From: Bacteroidales bacterium
Lineage (GTDB): Bacteria; Bacteroidota; Bacteroidia; Bacteroidales; VadinHA17
Length of the DNA stretch: 37,128 nt
Direction: 5' to 3'
Assembly (NCBI GenBank): GCA_025454775.1
Contig: JALONU010000038.1
Coordinates: 1-37,128, forward strand
The notes beneath the pieces were generated by a model. It searched no databases. It saw only the letters and a program-made list of their open reading frames with translations, and was not told the origin of the DNA. Below, in pieces: positions 1-9,419 of this stretch (its first letter is position 1; the number at the start of each line of letters is the position of its first letter). The translations under genes were made by a program, and so were the position numbers.

Positions 1-234
1 TATCGGGCATGGCAGGGGTGCTGCACTGGGTGACTCGCTTGCAAATATTTTGGCATTTGCCGGGTACGACTTGATCAGTTCCAGGTAAAGGACGAGTGCT
101 TCCTGGTATTCCTCGAAGAGCACGTAGGCTTCCGCTTCATGGAATTTTAGCTTGTTTTCGATTCTTGCCTGGGAGAGTGCAGGATTTACCGTCAGCAGCG
201 AAATTGCAGAAATCAGCAGAAGAGACCTTTTCAT
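1..234 (-). CDS. N-terminal fragment of a secreted protein, possibly TPR-containing (runs off the left edge)
   Basis: ATG at 232-234 on the minus strand, open to the window edge; reads MKRSLLLISAISLLTVNPALSQARIENKLKFHEAEAYVLFEEYQEALVLYLELIKSYPANAK..., a signal peptide followed by a TPR-like helix. Confidence 0.5.
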   Translation of the reverse strand, partial: MKRSLLLISAISLLTVNPALSQARIENKLKFHEAEAYVLFEEYQEALVLYLELIKSYPANAKIFASESPSAAPLPCPI

Positions 235-480
235 TTTTCTAAATCAGGTGTTGGTCCGATAAAACCCCGTGCCCGGATAACTGCTGTTAAATCCCCCTTG
301 AAAGGCAGATCTCCCGGCTTTAGTTTTTTCGTTTCTAAACTATTGGCTACTAATATAACAGAAATATTAGATAACGGGCAAAAAGATTATGCCCTTTTTT
401 CGACAGGAGGGGGTGCAATGGTATCCTGTGCTCACTGGCCGCTGAAACCCGGGAAATGGTTGCTGATGCCCTGTATATGG

Positions 481-1770
481 TCAGATCAGGTCGACAGGAT
501 AGTTCTCAAGGATCTCCTTGACCCTGTTGAGAAATTTTCCTGCAAGAGCTCCGTCGATGACACGGTGGTCGTAGCTGAGCGATAATATCATGATCTGTCT
601 TATGGCAATCACATCACCGTCGGGGGTTTCGAGGACCGCCGGCATCTTCCTCACAGCACCGGTTCCGAGGATGGCTGCCTGGGGCTGGTTTATTATCGGG
701 GTCCCTGAAAGATTGTTGTAGCTGCCAAAGTTTGTAATAGTGAAGGTCCCGCCCGTAATTTCATCTGATTTCAGCTTGTTGTTCCTTGCCCTCTCCGCCA
801 GGTCGTTGACACTTCTTGCAAGTCCTGTAAGGCTCTTTTCATTGGCATTCTTTATAACGGGCACGATCAGGTTCCCGTCAGGAAGCGCTGTAGCCATGCC
901 GATGTTTATGTTCTTTCTCTTGATTATACTGGTTCCGTCGACCGAGATGTTTATCATTGGATAATCATAGAGAGCCCTCGCTGCAGCATCTATGAAAATG
1001 GGAGTAAGAGTCAGCTTCTGTCCTTCTGCAGCCAGGAACCTGTCCTTTACCGAGTTCCTCCAGTTTACCACCCTGGTAACGTCTGCGTCGATGAATGAGG
1101 TAACATGGGGGGAAGTTCTCTTTGAAAGTACCATGTGCTCTGCAATAAGCTTCCTTACCCGATCCATCTCAATCACCTCATCACCGCCCTGTTCAGGTAC
1201 AGGTTTCGCTTCGGCTGACGGGGATACCTGCTTAACGGGTTCTTCCTGTTTCTTCAACGATTTCAGGTATCCCAGGATATCGTCCCTGGTGATCCTTCCA
1301 TCCATGCCTGTGCCCTTTATTTTGTCGATCTCGCTGTAACTAAGCGATTCGCGTGCTGCTATGCTTCTTACCAGCGGAGACAGGAATTTGCCTGAAGGAG
1401 TTCTGCTCTTAAACCCTGAAGCCTCCGACTCGACACTTTTCTTCTCCGATTTCAATTCATTGATGGTTTCCCTGATCCTTTCAACTTCGAGGGAAACTTT
1501 ACGCGAATCTTCCGGTGAGGGAGTGCTGTTGTTACTTATTATTGCTATTGTCTCGCCAACCTTCACAGTTGAACCCTCCTTCGCGACGATCGAGATCAAC
1601 TTGCCCTGGGCAGGAGAAGGAACCTCCGAGTCTACCTTGTCGGTGGCTACCTCCACGAGAGGATCGTCTTCCTTCACTGAAGCTCCTTCAGAAACAAGCC
1701 ATTTTGTGATCGTAGCCTCGATCACTCCTTCACCCATTGCCGGAAGTATTACATTAACCTGTGCCATCAA
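481..1770 (-). CDS. 2-oxo acid dehydrogenase dihydrolipoamide acyltransferase (E2)
   Basis: N-terminal lipoyl domain (EVATDKVDSEVPSP), peripheral subunit-binding domain (LSPLVRSIAARESLSYSEIDKIKGTGMDGRITRDDIL) and catalytic SYDHRVIDGALAGKFL motif. Confidence 0.93.
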   Translation of the reverse strand: MMAQVNVILPAMGEGVIEATITKWLVSEGASVKEDDPLVEVATDKVDSEVPSPAQGKLISIVAKEGSTVKVGETIAIISNNSTPSPEDSRKVSLEVERIRETINELKSEKKSVESEASGFKSRTPSGKFLSPLVRSIAARESLSYSEIDKIKGTGMDGRITRDDILGYLKSLKKQEEPVKQVSPSAEAKPVPEQGGDEVIEMDRVRKLIAEHMVLSKRTSPHVTSFIDADVTRVVNWRNSVKDRFLAAEGQKLTLTPIFIDAAARALYDYPMINISVDGTSIIKRKNINIGMATALPDGNLIVPVIKNANEKSLTGLARSVNDLAERARNNKLKSDEITGGTFTITNFGSYNNLSGTPIINQPQAAILGTGAVRKMPAVLETPDGDVIAIRQIMILSLSYDHRVIDGALAGKFLNRVKEILENYPVDLI

Positions 1771-1870
1771 AAATTCTTTTAGTTTCCGGAACTTACCCTG
1801 TCTTCCCTGAAGCGGGGAATTGAGAGTTTGTCCGTCATAAAAACAAGTATCCGGTAAAATGGTTCATGAG

Positions 1871-2752
1871 TCAGTTTTGCCGACCACTGAACATATTCAT
1901 TATCAGGTGCTTAGATAATGAAAGAGCACCGCTGAGAATTATCGCAGCAAGAAGGACCGGTTTGAGAAGCTTTGCTGACCCCGAGGAGTAGTGTTTCCTG
2001 ACGTATATTGCCATGGCCTGGTAGAACCATACGACCGCCCTGAGTTTTTTCTGAGTTGTGCTGCGTCCCTTGAAGTGAACAATCCGGGTTTCGGGGTAAT
2101 AATAGTTCTGGTAGCCGGCTTTCAGCAACCTCAGGCTGTAGTCAATATCTTCGCCGTACATAAAGAAATCCTCATCCAGGAGACCTGTTTTAATAACGGC
2201 TTCCCTTTTCAGGAACATGAAGGCTCCGGCAATCACCTCAACCTGTGAGGTTTTCATTTTGTCGAGGTCTCCGTGATAATACCTGTTGAATATCCCCGAG
2301 CGGGGGAAGAGATAATGGAATCCCGTCATTTTGAAGAATGCGGCACCCGGCGACGGAAGCGCCCTTTTTGATTCAGGAAGGTACTTTCCCCTGCCGTCCA
2401 CCATCATTACCCCGAGTGCCCCTGTATCCGGGCGATTATCCATGAAGCCAATGCACCTGCTGAAGGTATCCTCACCAACAATAGTATCGGGATTCAGAAG
2501 TAACATATAGCGTCCCGATGCTTCACGGAGAGCCTGGTTGTTAGCGGCGGCGTAGCCCCGGTTCACGGTGTTCCTTATAAGCCTGACATCCGGAAAGTTC
2601 TTTTCGATCATGCTGCAGGTGCCGTCAGTAGAATTATTGTCTGCCACGATGATCTCGGCGCTGATGCCGTGCGAGGCTTTCCTCACCGACAGCAGCGACT
2701 GTTCGAGGAAGTCCTTCACATTATAGCTAACAATAATGACGGACAGATCCAT
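1871..2752 (-). CDS. Glycosyltransferase family 2
   Basis: MDLSVIIVSYNVKDFLEQSLLSV... IIVADNNSTDGT, LLLNPDT, DEDFFMYGEDIDYSLRLLKAGY; typical GT2 of the rhamnosyltransferase-like type. Confidence 0.9.
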   Translation of the reverse strand: MDLSVIIVSYNVKDFLEQSLLSVRKASHGISAEIIVADNNSTDGTCSMIEKNFPDVRLIRNTVNRGYAAANNQALREASGRYMLLLNPDTIVGEDTFSRCIGFMDNRPDTGALGVMMVDGRGKYLPESKRALPSPGAAFFKMTGFHYLFPRSGIFNRYYHGDLDKMKTSQVEVIAGAFMFLKREAVIKTGLLDEDFFMYGEDIDYSLRLLKAGYQNYYYPETRIVHFKGRSTTQKKLRAVVWFYQAMAIYVRKHYSSGSAKLLKPVLLAAIILSGALSLSKHLIMNMFSGRQN

Positions 2753-2758
2753 AAGCTA

Positions 2759-3973
2759 TCAGGAGCCTTTTATCTCTTCACTGATCACAGAGGCGAGACG
2801 CATGATCCCTTCCCTGATATCGGGCGGTGGGGAGAAAGAAAAGTTAAGCCTCATTGTGTTTCTTCCGGAGTCGTTGCAGAAGAATGAAGATCCCGACACA
2901 AAAGCCACGTTCTTTTCAATGGATTTCTTCAATACCTGGTCAGAATCGATACCCGCCGGAAGTGTTACGAAAAGGAAAAGGCCTCCCTGGGGCTCTGTCC
3001 ATGTCACATCTGCCGGCATGTAATTTCTGAGGCATTCAATCATATAGTTCCGTCTTTCTCCGTACAGGGCGATTGTCTTCCTGAGGTTAAGGTCGAGGAG
3101 TCCCTTCTCGATGTACCGGGCTATTATCTTTTGTACGAAGGCGGATGTGCAGAGGTCGGCTGTCTGCTTTGCCATCACCAGCCTGTCAATAATTTCGGCA
3201 TTTCCGATCACCCATCCAACCCTGAATCCAGGTGATAATATCTTGGAGAATGTGCACAGGGAAATTACCCTGCCCGTAGTGTCGAGCTCGCACATCATTC
3301 TTTGTGGTTCCCCTTCGAAGCGGATCTCCCTGTAGGGGCTGTCCTCGATCACCAGGAGATCATACTTTTCCGCTATTTCGATGATCTTCAGGCGCCTGGA
3401 CTCGGGAACAGTGATCCCTGCCGGGTTCTGGAAATCGGGAATGATATAGATGAATTTTATTTTCTTCCCAAGCTGCCTCAGATGTGACACTGTTTCTTCG
3501 AGTTCCCCGGGTATCATCCCCTGGTCGTCGAGCGGGATCCCCTTAAGCTTAGCCCCATATACCGAAAAAGCATTCAGTCCGCCGAGGTAGGAGGGCAGAC
3601 CGCAGATCACATAGTCGCCCGGATCGAGAAGGATCTTTGCCAGCAGGTCGAGCGCCTGCTGCGATCCTGTTGTGATGATAAGATTGTCGAGGCTGATGTC
3701 GAGGCCGTGGCTGCGATGACGTTCCGTCAGTGCTTTTCTCAGGGCAGGATCGCCTTCGGTAGTGCTGTACTGAAGACTTTCCGGGCCGTGTTTTTCCAGC
3801 ACTTCGGCAACAATTTCCTTAAGGTCGCTGACGGGGAATGTCTCAGGAGAGGGAAGGCCTCCCGCAAAGGAGATCATTCCCGGTTTCTGAAGAAGCTTCA
3901 GTATCTCCCTGATAGCCGAGCGTTTCATGCTCTTTCCCGAAACCGAAAGGTATTTCTTTACGGATTTTATCAT
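2759..3973 (-). CDS. PLP-dependent class I/II aminotransferase (2-aminoadipate aminotransferase/LysN-like)
   Basis: [76 protein letters not shown] (PLP lysine). Confidence 0.9.
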   Translation of the reverse strand: MIKSVKKYLSVSGKSMKRSAIREILKLLQKPGMISFAGGLPSPETFPVSDLKEIVAEVLEKHGPESLQYSTTEGDPALRKALTERHRSHGLDISLDNLIITTGSQQALDLLAKILLDPGDYVICGLPSYLGGLNAFSVYGAKLKGIPLDDQGMIPGELEETVSHLRQLGKKIKFIYIIPDFQNPAGITVPESRRLKIIEIAEKYDLLVIEDSPYREIRFEGEPQRMMCELDTTGRVISLCTFSKILSPGFRVGWVIGNAEIIDRLVMAKQTADLCTSAFVQKIIARYIEKGLLDLNLRKTIALYGERRNYMIECLRNYMPADVTWTEPQGGLFLFVTLPAGIDSDQVLKKSIEKNVAFVSGSSFFCNDSGRNTMRLNFSFSPPPDIREGIMRLASVISEEIKGS

Positions 3974-4584
3974 TGCTGGTATGGATTTCTGTTGTTGATG
4001 GCGCGGCCCAGGGTTATTTCATCCGTATATTCAAGCTCATCGCCTATGGCAACACCCCTAGCCAGGGTGGTTATGGTGACATTATACCTGCCAAGCCTTC
4101 TGAAGAGGTAGTAGTTGGTGGTATCGCCCTCCATGGTGGTGCTCAGTGCAAATATCACCTCAGCAATGCCTCCTGCCTTCACCTTTTCCTCGAGGGAGTC
4201 GATGTTAAGGTCGGAAGGAGCCACACCGCCGACAGGCGAGATGATCCCGCCCAGAACATGGTACACTCCCCTGTACTGCCTTGTATTCTCTATTGCCATC
4301 ACATCCTGTATGTTCTCGACGACGCAGATCAGCGACCTGTCGCGCTTGTCGTCACTGCATATGCTGCAAATATCAGTGTCGGAGATGCTCCTGCATATTT
4401 TGCAGTAGTGGATCTCTTCCCGGAGCCTGATTACGGTTTCCCCGAATCTTTTCACCTCCGAAGCATCCCTTTTCAGAAGGTTCATGACAAGCCTGAAGGC
4501 AGTTTTTCGGCCCACCCCCGGCAGTGATGCAAATTCGTTTACCGCATTTTCGAGGAGCCTCGAGGGGAACTCATTGAAACTCAT
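3970..4584 (-). CDS. recR: Recombination protein RecR
   Basis: Helix-hairpin-helix [21 protein letters not shown]4 zinc finger [16 protein letters not shown], Toprim [42 protein letters not shown] taken at 4584; the ORF track extends upstream to a TTG at 4602. Overlaps the aminotransferase start by 4 bp. Confidence 0.95.
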   Translation of the reverse strand: MSFNEFPSRLLENAVNEFASLPGVGRKTAFRLVMNLLKRDASEVKRFGETVIRLREEIHYCKICRSISDTDICSICSDDKRDRSLICVVENIQDVMAIENTRQYRGVYHVLGGIISPVGGVAPSDLNIDSLEEKVKAGGIAEVIFALSTTMEGDTTNYYLFRRLGRYNVTITTLARGVAIGDELEYTDEITLGRAINNRNPYQQ

Positions 4585-4603
4585 TTCGAATTCTTTCGAC
4601 AAA

Positions 4604-4634
4604 AATAATTTAATTATTGCTTTAAAAAAAGCAA
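4604..4634. repeat. Two adjacent perfect inverted repeats between recR and the symporter
   Basis: AATAATT-T-AATTATT at 4604-4618, and TTGCTTT-AAAA-AAAGCAA at 4617-4634. Confidence 0.55.
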
Positions 4635-4687
4635 GTCATTCCGGGGTTGAATTCTTTTTGCTATCCTTGCATTTCCAATTGACTTCT

Positions 4688-6169
4688 ATGTCGCCTGCTG
4701 TTATACTCGGGGTTTTTCTGCTGTACACCATCATGCTCTTTGCTGTTACATGGATAACAGCCCGCAGGGCCGACAGCCAGTCATTCTTCATAGGCAACAG
4801 GAAATCTCCCTGGTTTGTGGTCGCATACGGAATGATAGGAGCTTCGCTTTCCGGAGTTACATTCATGTCGGTGCCGGGATGGGTGAGGGACACTCAGTTC
4901 AGCTATATGGTAGTGGTGCTGGGATACCTGGCCGGTTATTTTGTGATCGCCCTGGTGCTGCTGCCGCTGTATTACAGGCTGAAGCTTACTTCTATCTACA
5001 CCTATCTCGATCAGCGGTTCGGGTTCTGGTCGTACAAGACCGGGGCTGGCTTTTTCATACTTTCCAGGACTCTCGGGGCATCTCTGAGGATGTTCCTTGT
5101 GACAGGCGTTCTTCAGATATTCGTATTTGATGCCTGGAACATACCATTCTGGGTGAATGCGCTTGTTTTTATCATCCTTATTATCCTGTACACTCTCAAG
5201 GGAGGTATCAGAACCATAATCTGGACCGACACCCTCCAGACAACCTTTATGCTCCTTGCCGTTGTTCTTTCAATAATCTATATAAGCAAGGAGATGCAGA
5301 CACCTGTGCTCAGGCTCATACCTGAGATCTCGGACAAGGGCATCTCGCGGATGTTCATCACTGACTGGACCAATGAAAGGCATTTCCTGAAGCAGTTCTT
5401 CTCAGGGATGTTCATTACGATAACAATGACAGGGCTCGATCAGGAGATGATGCAGAAAAACCTGAGCTGCCGGAACCTGAGGGAAGCTCAGAAGAACATG
5501 TTCACCTTCAGCGGCATCCTTGTCCTGGTAAACCTCATGTTCCTTGTCCTGGGCGCCTTCCTCCTGATCTTTTCACGCAACAGGGGCGTGGATGTCCCAA
5601 TGTCCGACGAGCTGTTCCCGACTATCGCACTGAGGCACCTTGGACCCATGGCAGGGCTCGTGTTCCTGATCGGTCTCATTTCTGCTGCTTTCCCCAGCGC
5701 CGACGGTGCCATGACATCGCTGACAACTTCTGTCAGCATCGACTTCCTTGGCCTTGACAGGAGAAAAGATCTCTCCGAGCGGAAGGCAACAGGTATCAGG
5801 TACGCGGTGCATTTCTCCATAGCATTGCTGTTCTTCATCAGCATACTTGTATTCAGCACGCTGAACAACAGGGCTGTGATAGATAATCTCTTCACGATAG
5901 CAGGATACACATACGGACCCCTGCTGGGACTTTATTCATTCGGCCTTTTCACACAACGAAGGGTTAATGACCGGCTTACCCCGGTGATAGCAGTCATTTC
6001 TCCGCTGATTTGCTTCTTTCTGAGCAAATATTCGGTTCAGCTTTTCAACGGCTATAAATTCGGATTCGAACTTCTCCTTGTAAATGGATTCCTGACATTT
6101 ATGGGATTGCTGATCTTCAGCAGGAGATCAGGTTCTATCTCCCCAGGCCCTGCCGGCCGATGTTGCTGA
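4688..6169 (+). CDS. Sodium:solute symporter (SSS/SLC5 family)
   Basis: Multi-TM protein with NRKSPWFVVAYGMIGASLSGVTFMSVPGWV, TLKGGIRTIIWTDTLQT, LISAAFPSADGAMTSLTTSVSIDFL. ATG at 4688 chosen because the longer ORF overlaps recR. Confidence 0.9.
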   Translation: MSPAVILGVFLLYTIMLFAVTWITARRADSQSFFIGNRKSPWFVVAYGMIGASLSGVTFMSVPGWVRDTQFSYMVVVLGYLAGYFVIALVLLPLYYRLKLTSIYTYLDQRFGFWSYKTGAGFFILSRTLGASLRMFLVTGVLQIFVFDAWNIPFWVNALVFIILIILYTLKGGIRTIIWTDTLQTTFMLLAVVLSIIYISKEMQTPVLRLIPEISDKGISRMFITDWTNERHFLKQFFSGMFITITMTGLDQEMMQKNLSCRNLREAQKNMFTFSGILVLVNLMFLVLGAFLLIFSRNRGVDVPMSDELFPTIALRHLGPMAGLVFLIGLISAAFPSADGAMTSLTTSVSIDFLGLDRRKDLSERKATGIRYAVHFSIALLFFISILVFSTLNNRAVIDNLFTIAGYTYGPLLGLYSFGLFTQRRVNDRLTPVIAVISPLICFFLSKYSVQLFNGYKFGFELLLVNGFLTFMGLLIFSRRSGSISPGPAGRCC

Positions 6170-6917
6170 AATCGGTTGATGTTCCCGGTTCTGCTTCTTC
6201 ATCCTCCTCTTCCTCAACCGGTTCAGGTTTGATCTGCACCCTGATCTTTTTGTATGGGATGCTCCAAGAAAGGTAATAGCTTATCCCGAAACTGAGGGTG
6301 CCTGTGGAAGAGCCATAGCCCGGGTAATACACTGGCCTGTAAGCCTTGTCAGCGCCGGTATAGATCATTTTCCTCACACTGATCAGCCATCCTATGCTGA
6401 AATTATTGAAGAGTTCTGCCCTGAACCCTCCTGCAACTTCAAGGTAATGCGCCCAGTTTGTCTTTGCAGGAAGGGCCGAAGAAACCCTGCCCCAGTAATT
6501 GTCGTGGCTGAACGAAGTCGTTTCAAAGGTGAATAACGAAAGACCGTAGCGTACACCTGCCCCCGCCCAGTATTTGCCTTCAGCCATTTCCGGTCTCAGG
6601 AAGTTGAAGTCGGCCCCGGCCTTGAAGAAAGGTCCTTTTGTCGTGAATTCATAATTATACTGGGAATAGAGGAAGTCTGAATATCCGCCTCCGGCATATG
6701 CAGAGATCTTTTCATTTATATCGAGGGCTGCAAAGCCTTCGAGGTTCATGCTGTTCCGGTCTGTGAAATAAATAACAGGTCCTGCAACTTCCAGCCCTGC
6801 CCTTATCCTGAGATCTACATCGACGCTGTCGGGAACAGGCTGAGCTTCCTCCTGTCCGTATGCAGAGATAGTTGAAGCCAGCAGAAGGCTAATAATATAT
6901 ACGGATATTTTCCTCAC
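6135..6917 (-). CDS. Uncharacterised outer-membrane beta-barrel-like protein (DUF6048-like)
   Basis: Signal peptide (MRKISVYIISLLLASTISAYGQ), alternating amphipathic beta-strand pattern, acidic C-terminal tail; adjacent to a DUF6452-like gene, a pairing I recall in Bacteroidota. Confidence 0.65.
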   Translation of the reverse strand: MRKISVYIISLLLASTISAYGQEEAQPVPDSVDVDLRIRAGLEVAGPVIYFTDRNSMNLEGFAALDINEKISAYAGGGYSDFLYSQYNYEFTTKGPFFKAGADFNFLRPEMAEGKYWAGAGVRYGLSLFTFETTSFSHDNYWGRVSSALPAKTNWAHYLEVAGGFRAELFNNFSIGWLISVRKMIYTGADKAYRPVYYPGYGSSTGTLSFGISYYLSWSIPYKKIRVQIKPEPVEEEEDEEAEPGTSTDFSNIGRQGLGR

Positions 6918-7356
6918 TAAAGGTTGTTATTGAAGTCTTCGTAACAGTGATGGTGTCGATGGTATTCTTCGTAAACACAGGATCATCTATCGTATGGTAA
7001 AAAGTGTAGCCGCATTCCTTTGATATCATATGGACCGTTGTCGTGTAAGTGAAGGAAACAGTGTCGTTGACCCCGTTTATCCTGAGGACCAGGCAGCACT
7101 GGCCGGTTGAAGCGTCGAGAGGGATCAGGGCAGGATTGATTCTCGATTTTTTGTAGATGAGGCTCGTATCCCTTCCGCATCCCCACATTGAAAGACTGTC
7201 GGGTGATGCTTTTACCGATGTGGCATAGTTGTAGAATGTGGCTTTTACAAATGCATTTGTTTCCTCGAAGCACGATCCGGGTGTGCATGAACCCTGTATA
7301 AGGGTCAGGAGCAGGACGGCAGGAGCAAAAATACGCTGTGTAAAATTCCTCATCAC
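6889..7356 (-). CDS. Uncharacterised secreted or lipoprotein (DUF6452-like)
   Basis: N-terminal hydrophobic segment ending QGSCTPGSC, then LSMWGCGRDTSLIYKKSRINPALIPLDASTGQCCLVL...CGYTFYH; overlaps the next gene by 29 bp. Confidence 0.65.
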   Translation of the reverse strand: MMRNFTQRIFAPAVLLLTLIQGSCTPGSCFEETNAFVKATFYNYATSVKASPDSLSMWGCGRDTSLIYKKSRINPALIPLDASTGQCCLVLRINGVNDTVSFTYTTTVHMISKECGYTFYHTIDDPVFTKNTIDTITVTKTSITTFSEENIRIYY

Positions 7357-7412
7357 TTCTGATAACGGCTCAAAATTAAGAAAATTACGAAGTGACGGGA
7401 GAAGGTCCTGTC

Positions 7413-9257
7413 CTAAAATTTCGGTAGTCCCTTGAGTATTCCGGTTAACCCGTTACGGATCCTGTTGAACACAGTGGTATCCTTTTCGCTGCCGAAATAG
7501 ATCTCGGAAATGATATCCTTATACCTGTCCATGAGGTAGTTGCGGCGAAGCTTCAGGGTTGGTGATAATTCTCCTGTCTGGGGGGTCCATTCCTCCGTGA
7601 CCAGACGGAATCTCTTTATCTGTTCATGTTCGCCCAGCGATTTGTTCACCTCCCTGACCTCCCTGGTGTATCTTTCTATTACTTCGGGCATATCGATAAG
7701 GTCGCTGTTGTCGCGGAACTGAATCCTGTGCTCAGCACACCAGTCGTGGAGGAAGGTGAAGTTCGGCGAAAGAAGGGCACTGGCAAATTTCTCGTTCTCG
7801 CCGATCACCATAGCCTGCTCTATGAAGATAGATTCCTTGAGCTTGTTCTCGATAACCTGAGGGGCGATATACTTGCCCGCAGAGAGTTTGAACATCTCCT
7901 TCTTCCTGTCGGTTATCTTCAGCCATTTCTCCTCTTCAAATACCCCTATGTCGCCGGTATGAAACCATCCGTCGGCATCAATCACCTCGGCAGTGAGTTC
8001 CGGAGCCTTGTAATAACCCATCATTACGTTTATGCCGCGGCAAAGTATTTCGCCGTCTTCGGCGATCTTAACTTCTACGTTCTCCAGAACCGGACCTACG
8101 GTTCCGAACCGTATTTCAGGTATCCTGAAGGGATTGACAGCTATAACCGGTGACGTTTCCGTAAGCCCGTAACCCTGGATCACAGGTATGCCGGCTGCCC
8201 AGAAAACCTTCTCGAGCCTTGACTGCAGGGCTGCTCCCCCTGATACCATTACAACCAGCTCTCCGCCCAGGGCTTCCCTCCATTTGCTGAAGATCAGCTT
8301 CCTGGCAATTCCCAGCCGGAACCTGTAGAAAGCAGAGCTGTTGTGCAGTTTGAACCTGAGACCGAGGCTGACCGCCCAGAAGAATATTGTTTTCTTGATC
8401 CACGACAGATCCTTGCCCTTTGCCAGGATGTTGTCATAGATCTTTTCCAGAAGCCGCGGGACAGTATTGCATATATTGGGTTTGACCTCCCTTATGGCTT
8501 CCGATACGGTGCCCATGTTCTCGACATAATAAATGCTTATTCCCTTGTACTGGAAATGGTAATTCATCATTCTTTCGTAAACATGACAGAGGGGAAGGAA
8601 GCTCATAGCCCTGTGCCCGTACCCGAGATGGTGTGCTGTTGAAGTAGATATTGCGTTGGATACCAGATTCTTATGTGACAGCATCACCCCCTTCGAATTG
8701 CCTGTTGTGCCAGAGGTATATATAATGGTCACCAGGTCTTCAGGCTTTATGGCCGTCTTTGTTGCTTCCACCAGCGGAGCATATTTCATTGCCTCCTTTT
8801 TCCCGGTATCGGTGATCTCCGAAAAACTCCTCACCCCTTCAACAGGGTCGAAGGAAAATACCGAATTGAGAAGCCCAAGTTTCTCGGCGGTGGGTTTCAC
8901 CTTGTTGAAGATACCCTTGTTGCCCAGAATTATCGCCCTGACTTCGGCATGCTGAAGGATATAGCTGTATTCCTCCGTGCTGATAGTAGGGTAGATAGGA
9001 ACGTGGATCAATCCTGCCTGGGCAAGACCAAGATCGACGAAATTCCATTCAGGCTTGTTCCCTGAGATTGTAGCTACCTTGTCGCCCTTTTTGAAACCCA
9101 TTGAAAGGAGTCCGTAGCTGACCCAGTTTATATTGTCGCGGACCTGGTCGGTGGAGTAGGTTATCCACTCTTTGTCAACCTTTCCGCCGTACATATCCTT
9201 CCTGGGGTACTTTTCGGCATTGAGGCTGATGATGTCAAAAGTTCGTGTGATTTCCAT
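7413..9257 (-). CDS. AMP-dependent long-chain fatty acid-CoA ligase
   Basis: IIYTSGTTGNSKGVMLSHKN, GYGLTETSPV, WFHTGDIG, ITDRKKEMFKLSAGKYI adenylate-forming motifs; ATG at 9257 (MEITRTFDIISLN) preferred over the ORF-track start. Confidence 0.93.
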   Translation of the reverse strand: MEITRTFDIISLNAEKYPRKDMYGGKVDKEWITYSTDQVRDNINWVSYGLLSMGFKKGDKVATISGNKPEWNFVDLGLAQAGLIHVPIYPTISTEEYSYILQHAEVRAIILGNKGIFNKVKPTAEKLGLLNSVFSFDPVEGVRSFSEITDTGKKEAMKYAPLVEATKTAIKPEDLVTIIYTSGTTGNSKGVMLSHKNLVSNAISTSTAHHLGYGHRAMSFLPLCHVYERMMNYHFQYKGISIYYVENMGTVSEAIREVKPNICNTVPRLLEKIYDNILAKGKDLSWIKKTIFFWAVSLGLRFKLHNSSAFYRFRLGIARKLIFSKWREALGGELVVMVSGGAALQSRLEKVFWAAGIPVIQGYGLTETSPVIAVNPFRIPEIRFGTVGPVLENVEVKIAEDGEILCRGINVMMGYYKAPELTAEVIDADGWFHTGDIGVFEEEKWLKITDRKKEMFKLSAGKYIAPQVIENKLKESIFIEQAMVIGENEKFASALLSPNFTFLHDWCAEHRIQFRDNSDLIDMPEVIERYTREVREVNKSLGEHEQIKRFRLVTEEWTPQTGELSPTLKLRRNYLMDRYKDIISEIYFGSEKDTTVFNRIRNGLTGILKGLPKF

Positions 9258-9419
9258 TTTCCGGAGTTTTGAATCCGGATACAATGCTATTATATTTTTC
9301 GAATTTATCCAACTTGCTGATAAAAATGAATGTTTATTGAATTGTATTACATTCAATATCAGCAATATACATATTATTTAAAAAAGGATATATTTCGACC
9401 GCCCGGGATTATGGTCTGT

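Noticed and set aside
1-75. Reading of the left-edge CDS becomes atypical after YPANAK, with another frame giving NICKRVTQC, faintly like a TPR continuation
   Set aside because: Too short and too close to the edge to claim a frameshift or pseudogene; needs flanking sequence.
298-585. 95-aa plus-strand ORF
   Set aside because: Overlaps the end of the E2 gene on the opposite strand, no recognisable domain, low-complexity start region; likely spurious.
7626-8153. 175-aa plus-strand ORF
   Set aside because: Antisense to the acyl-CoA synthetase; no domain features.
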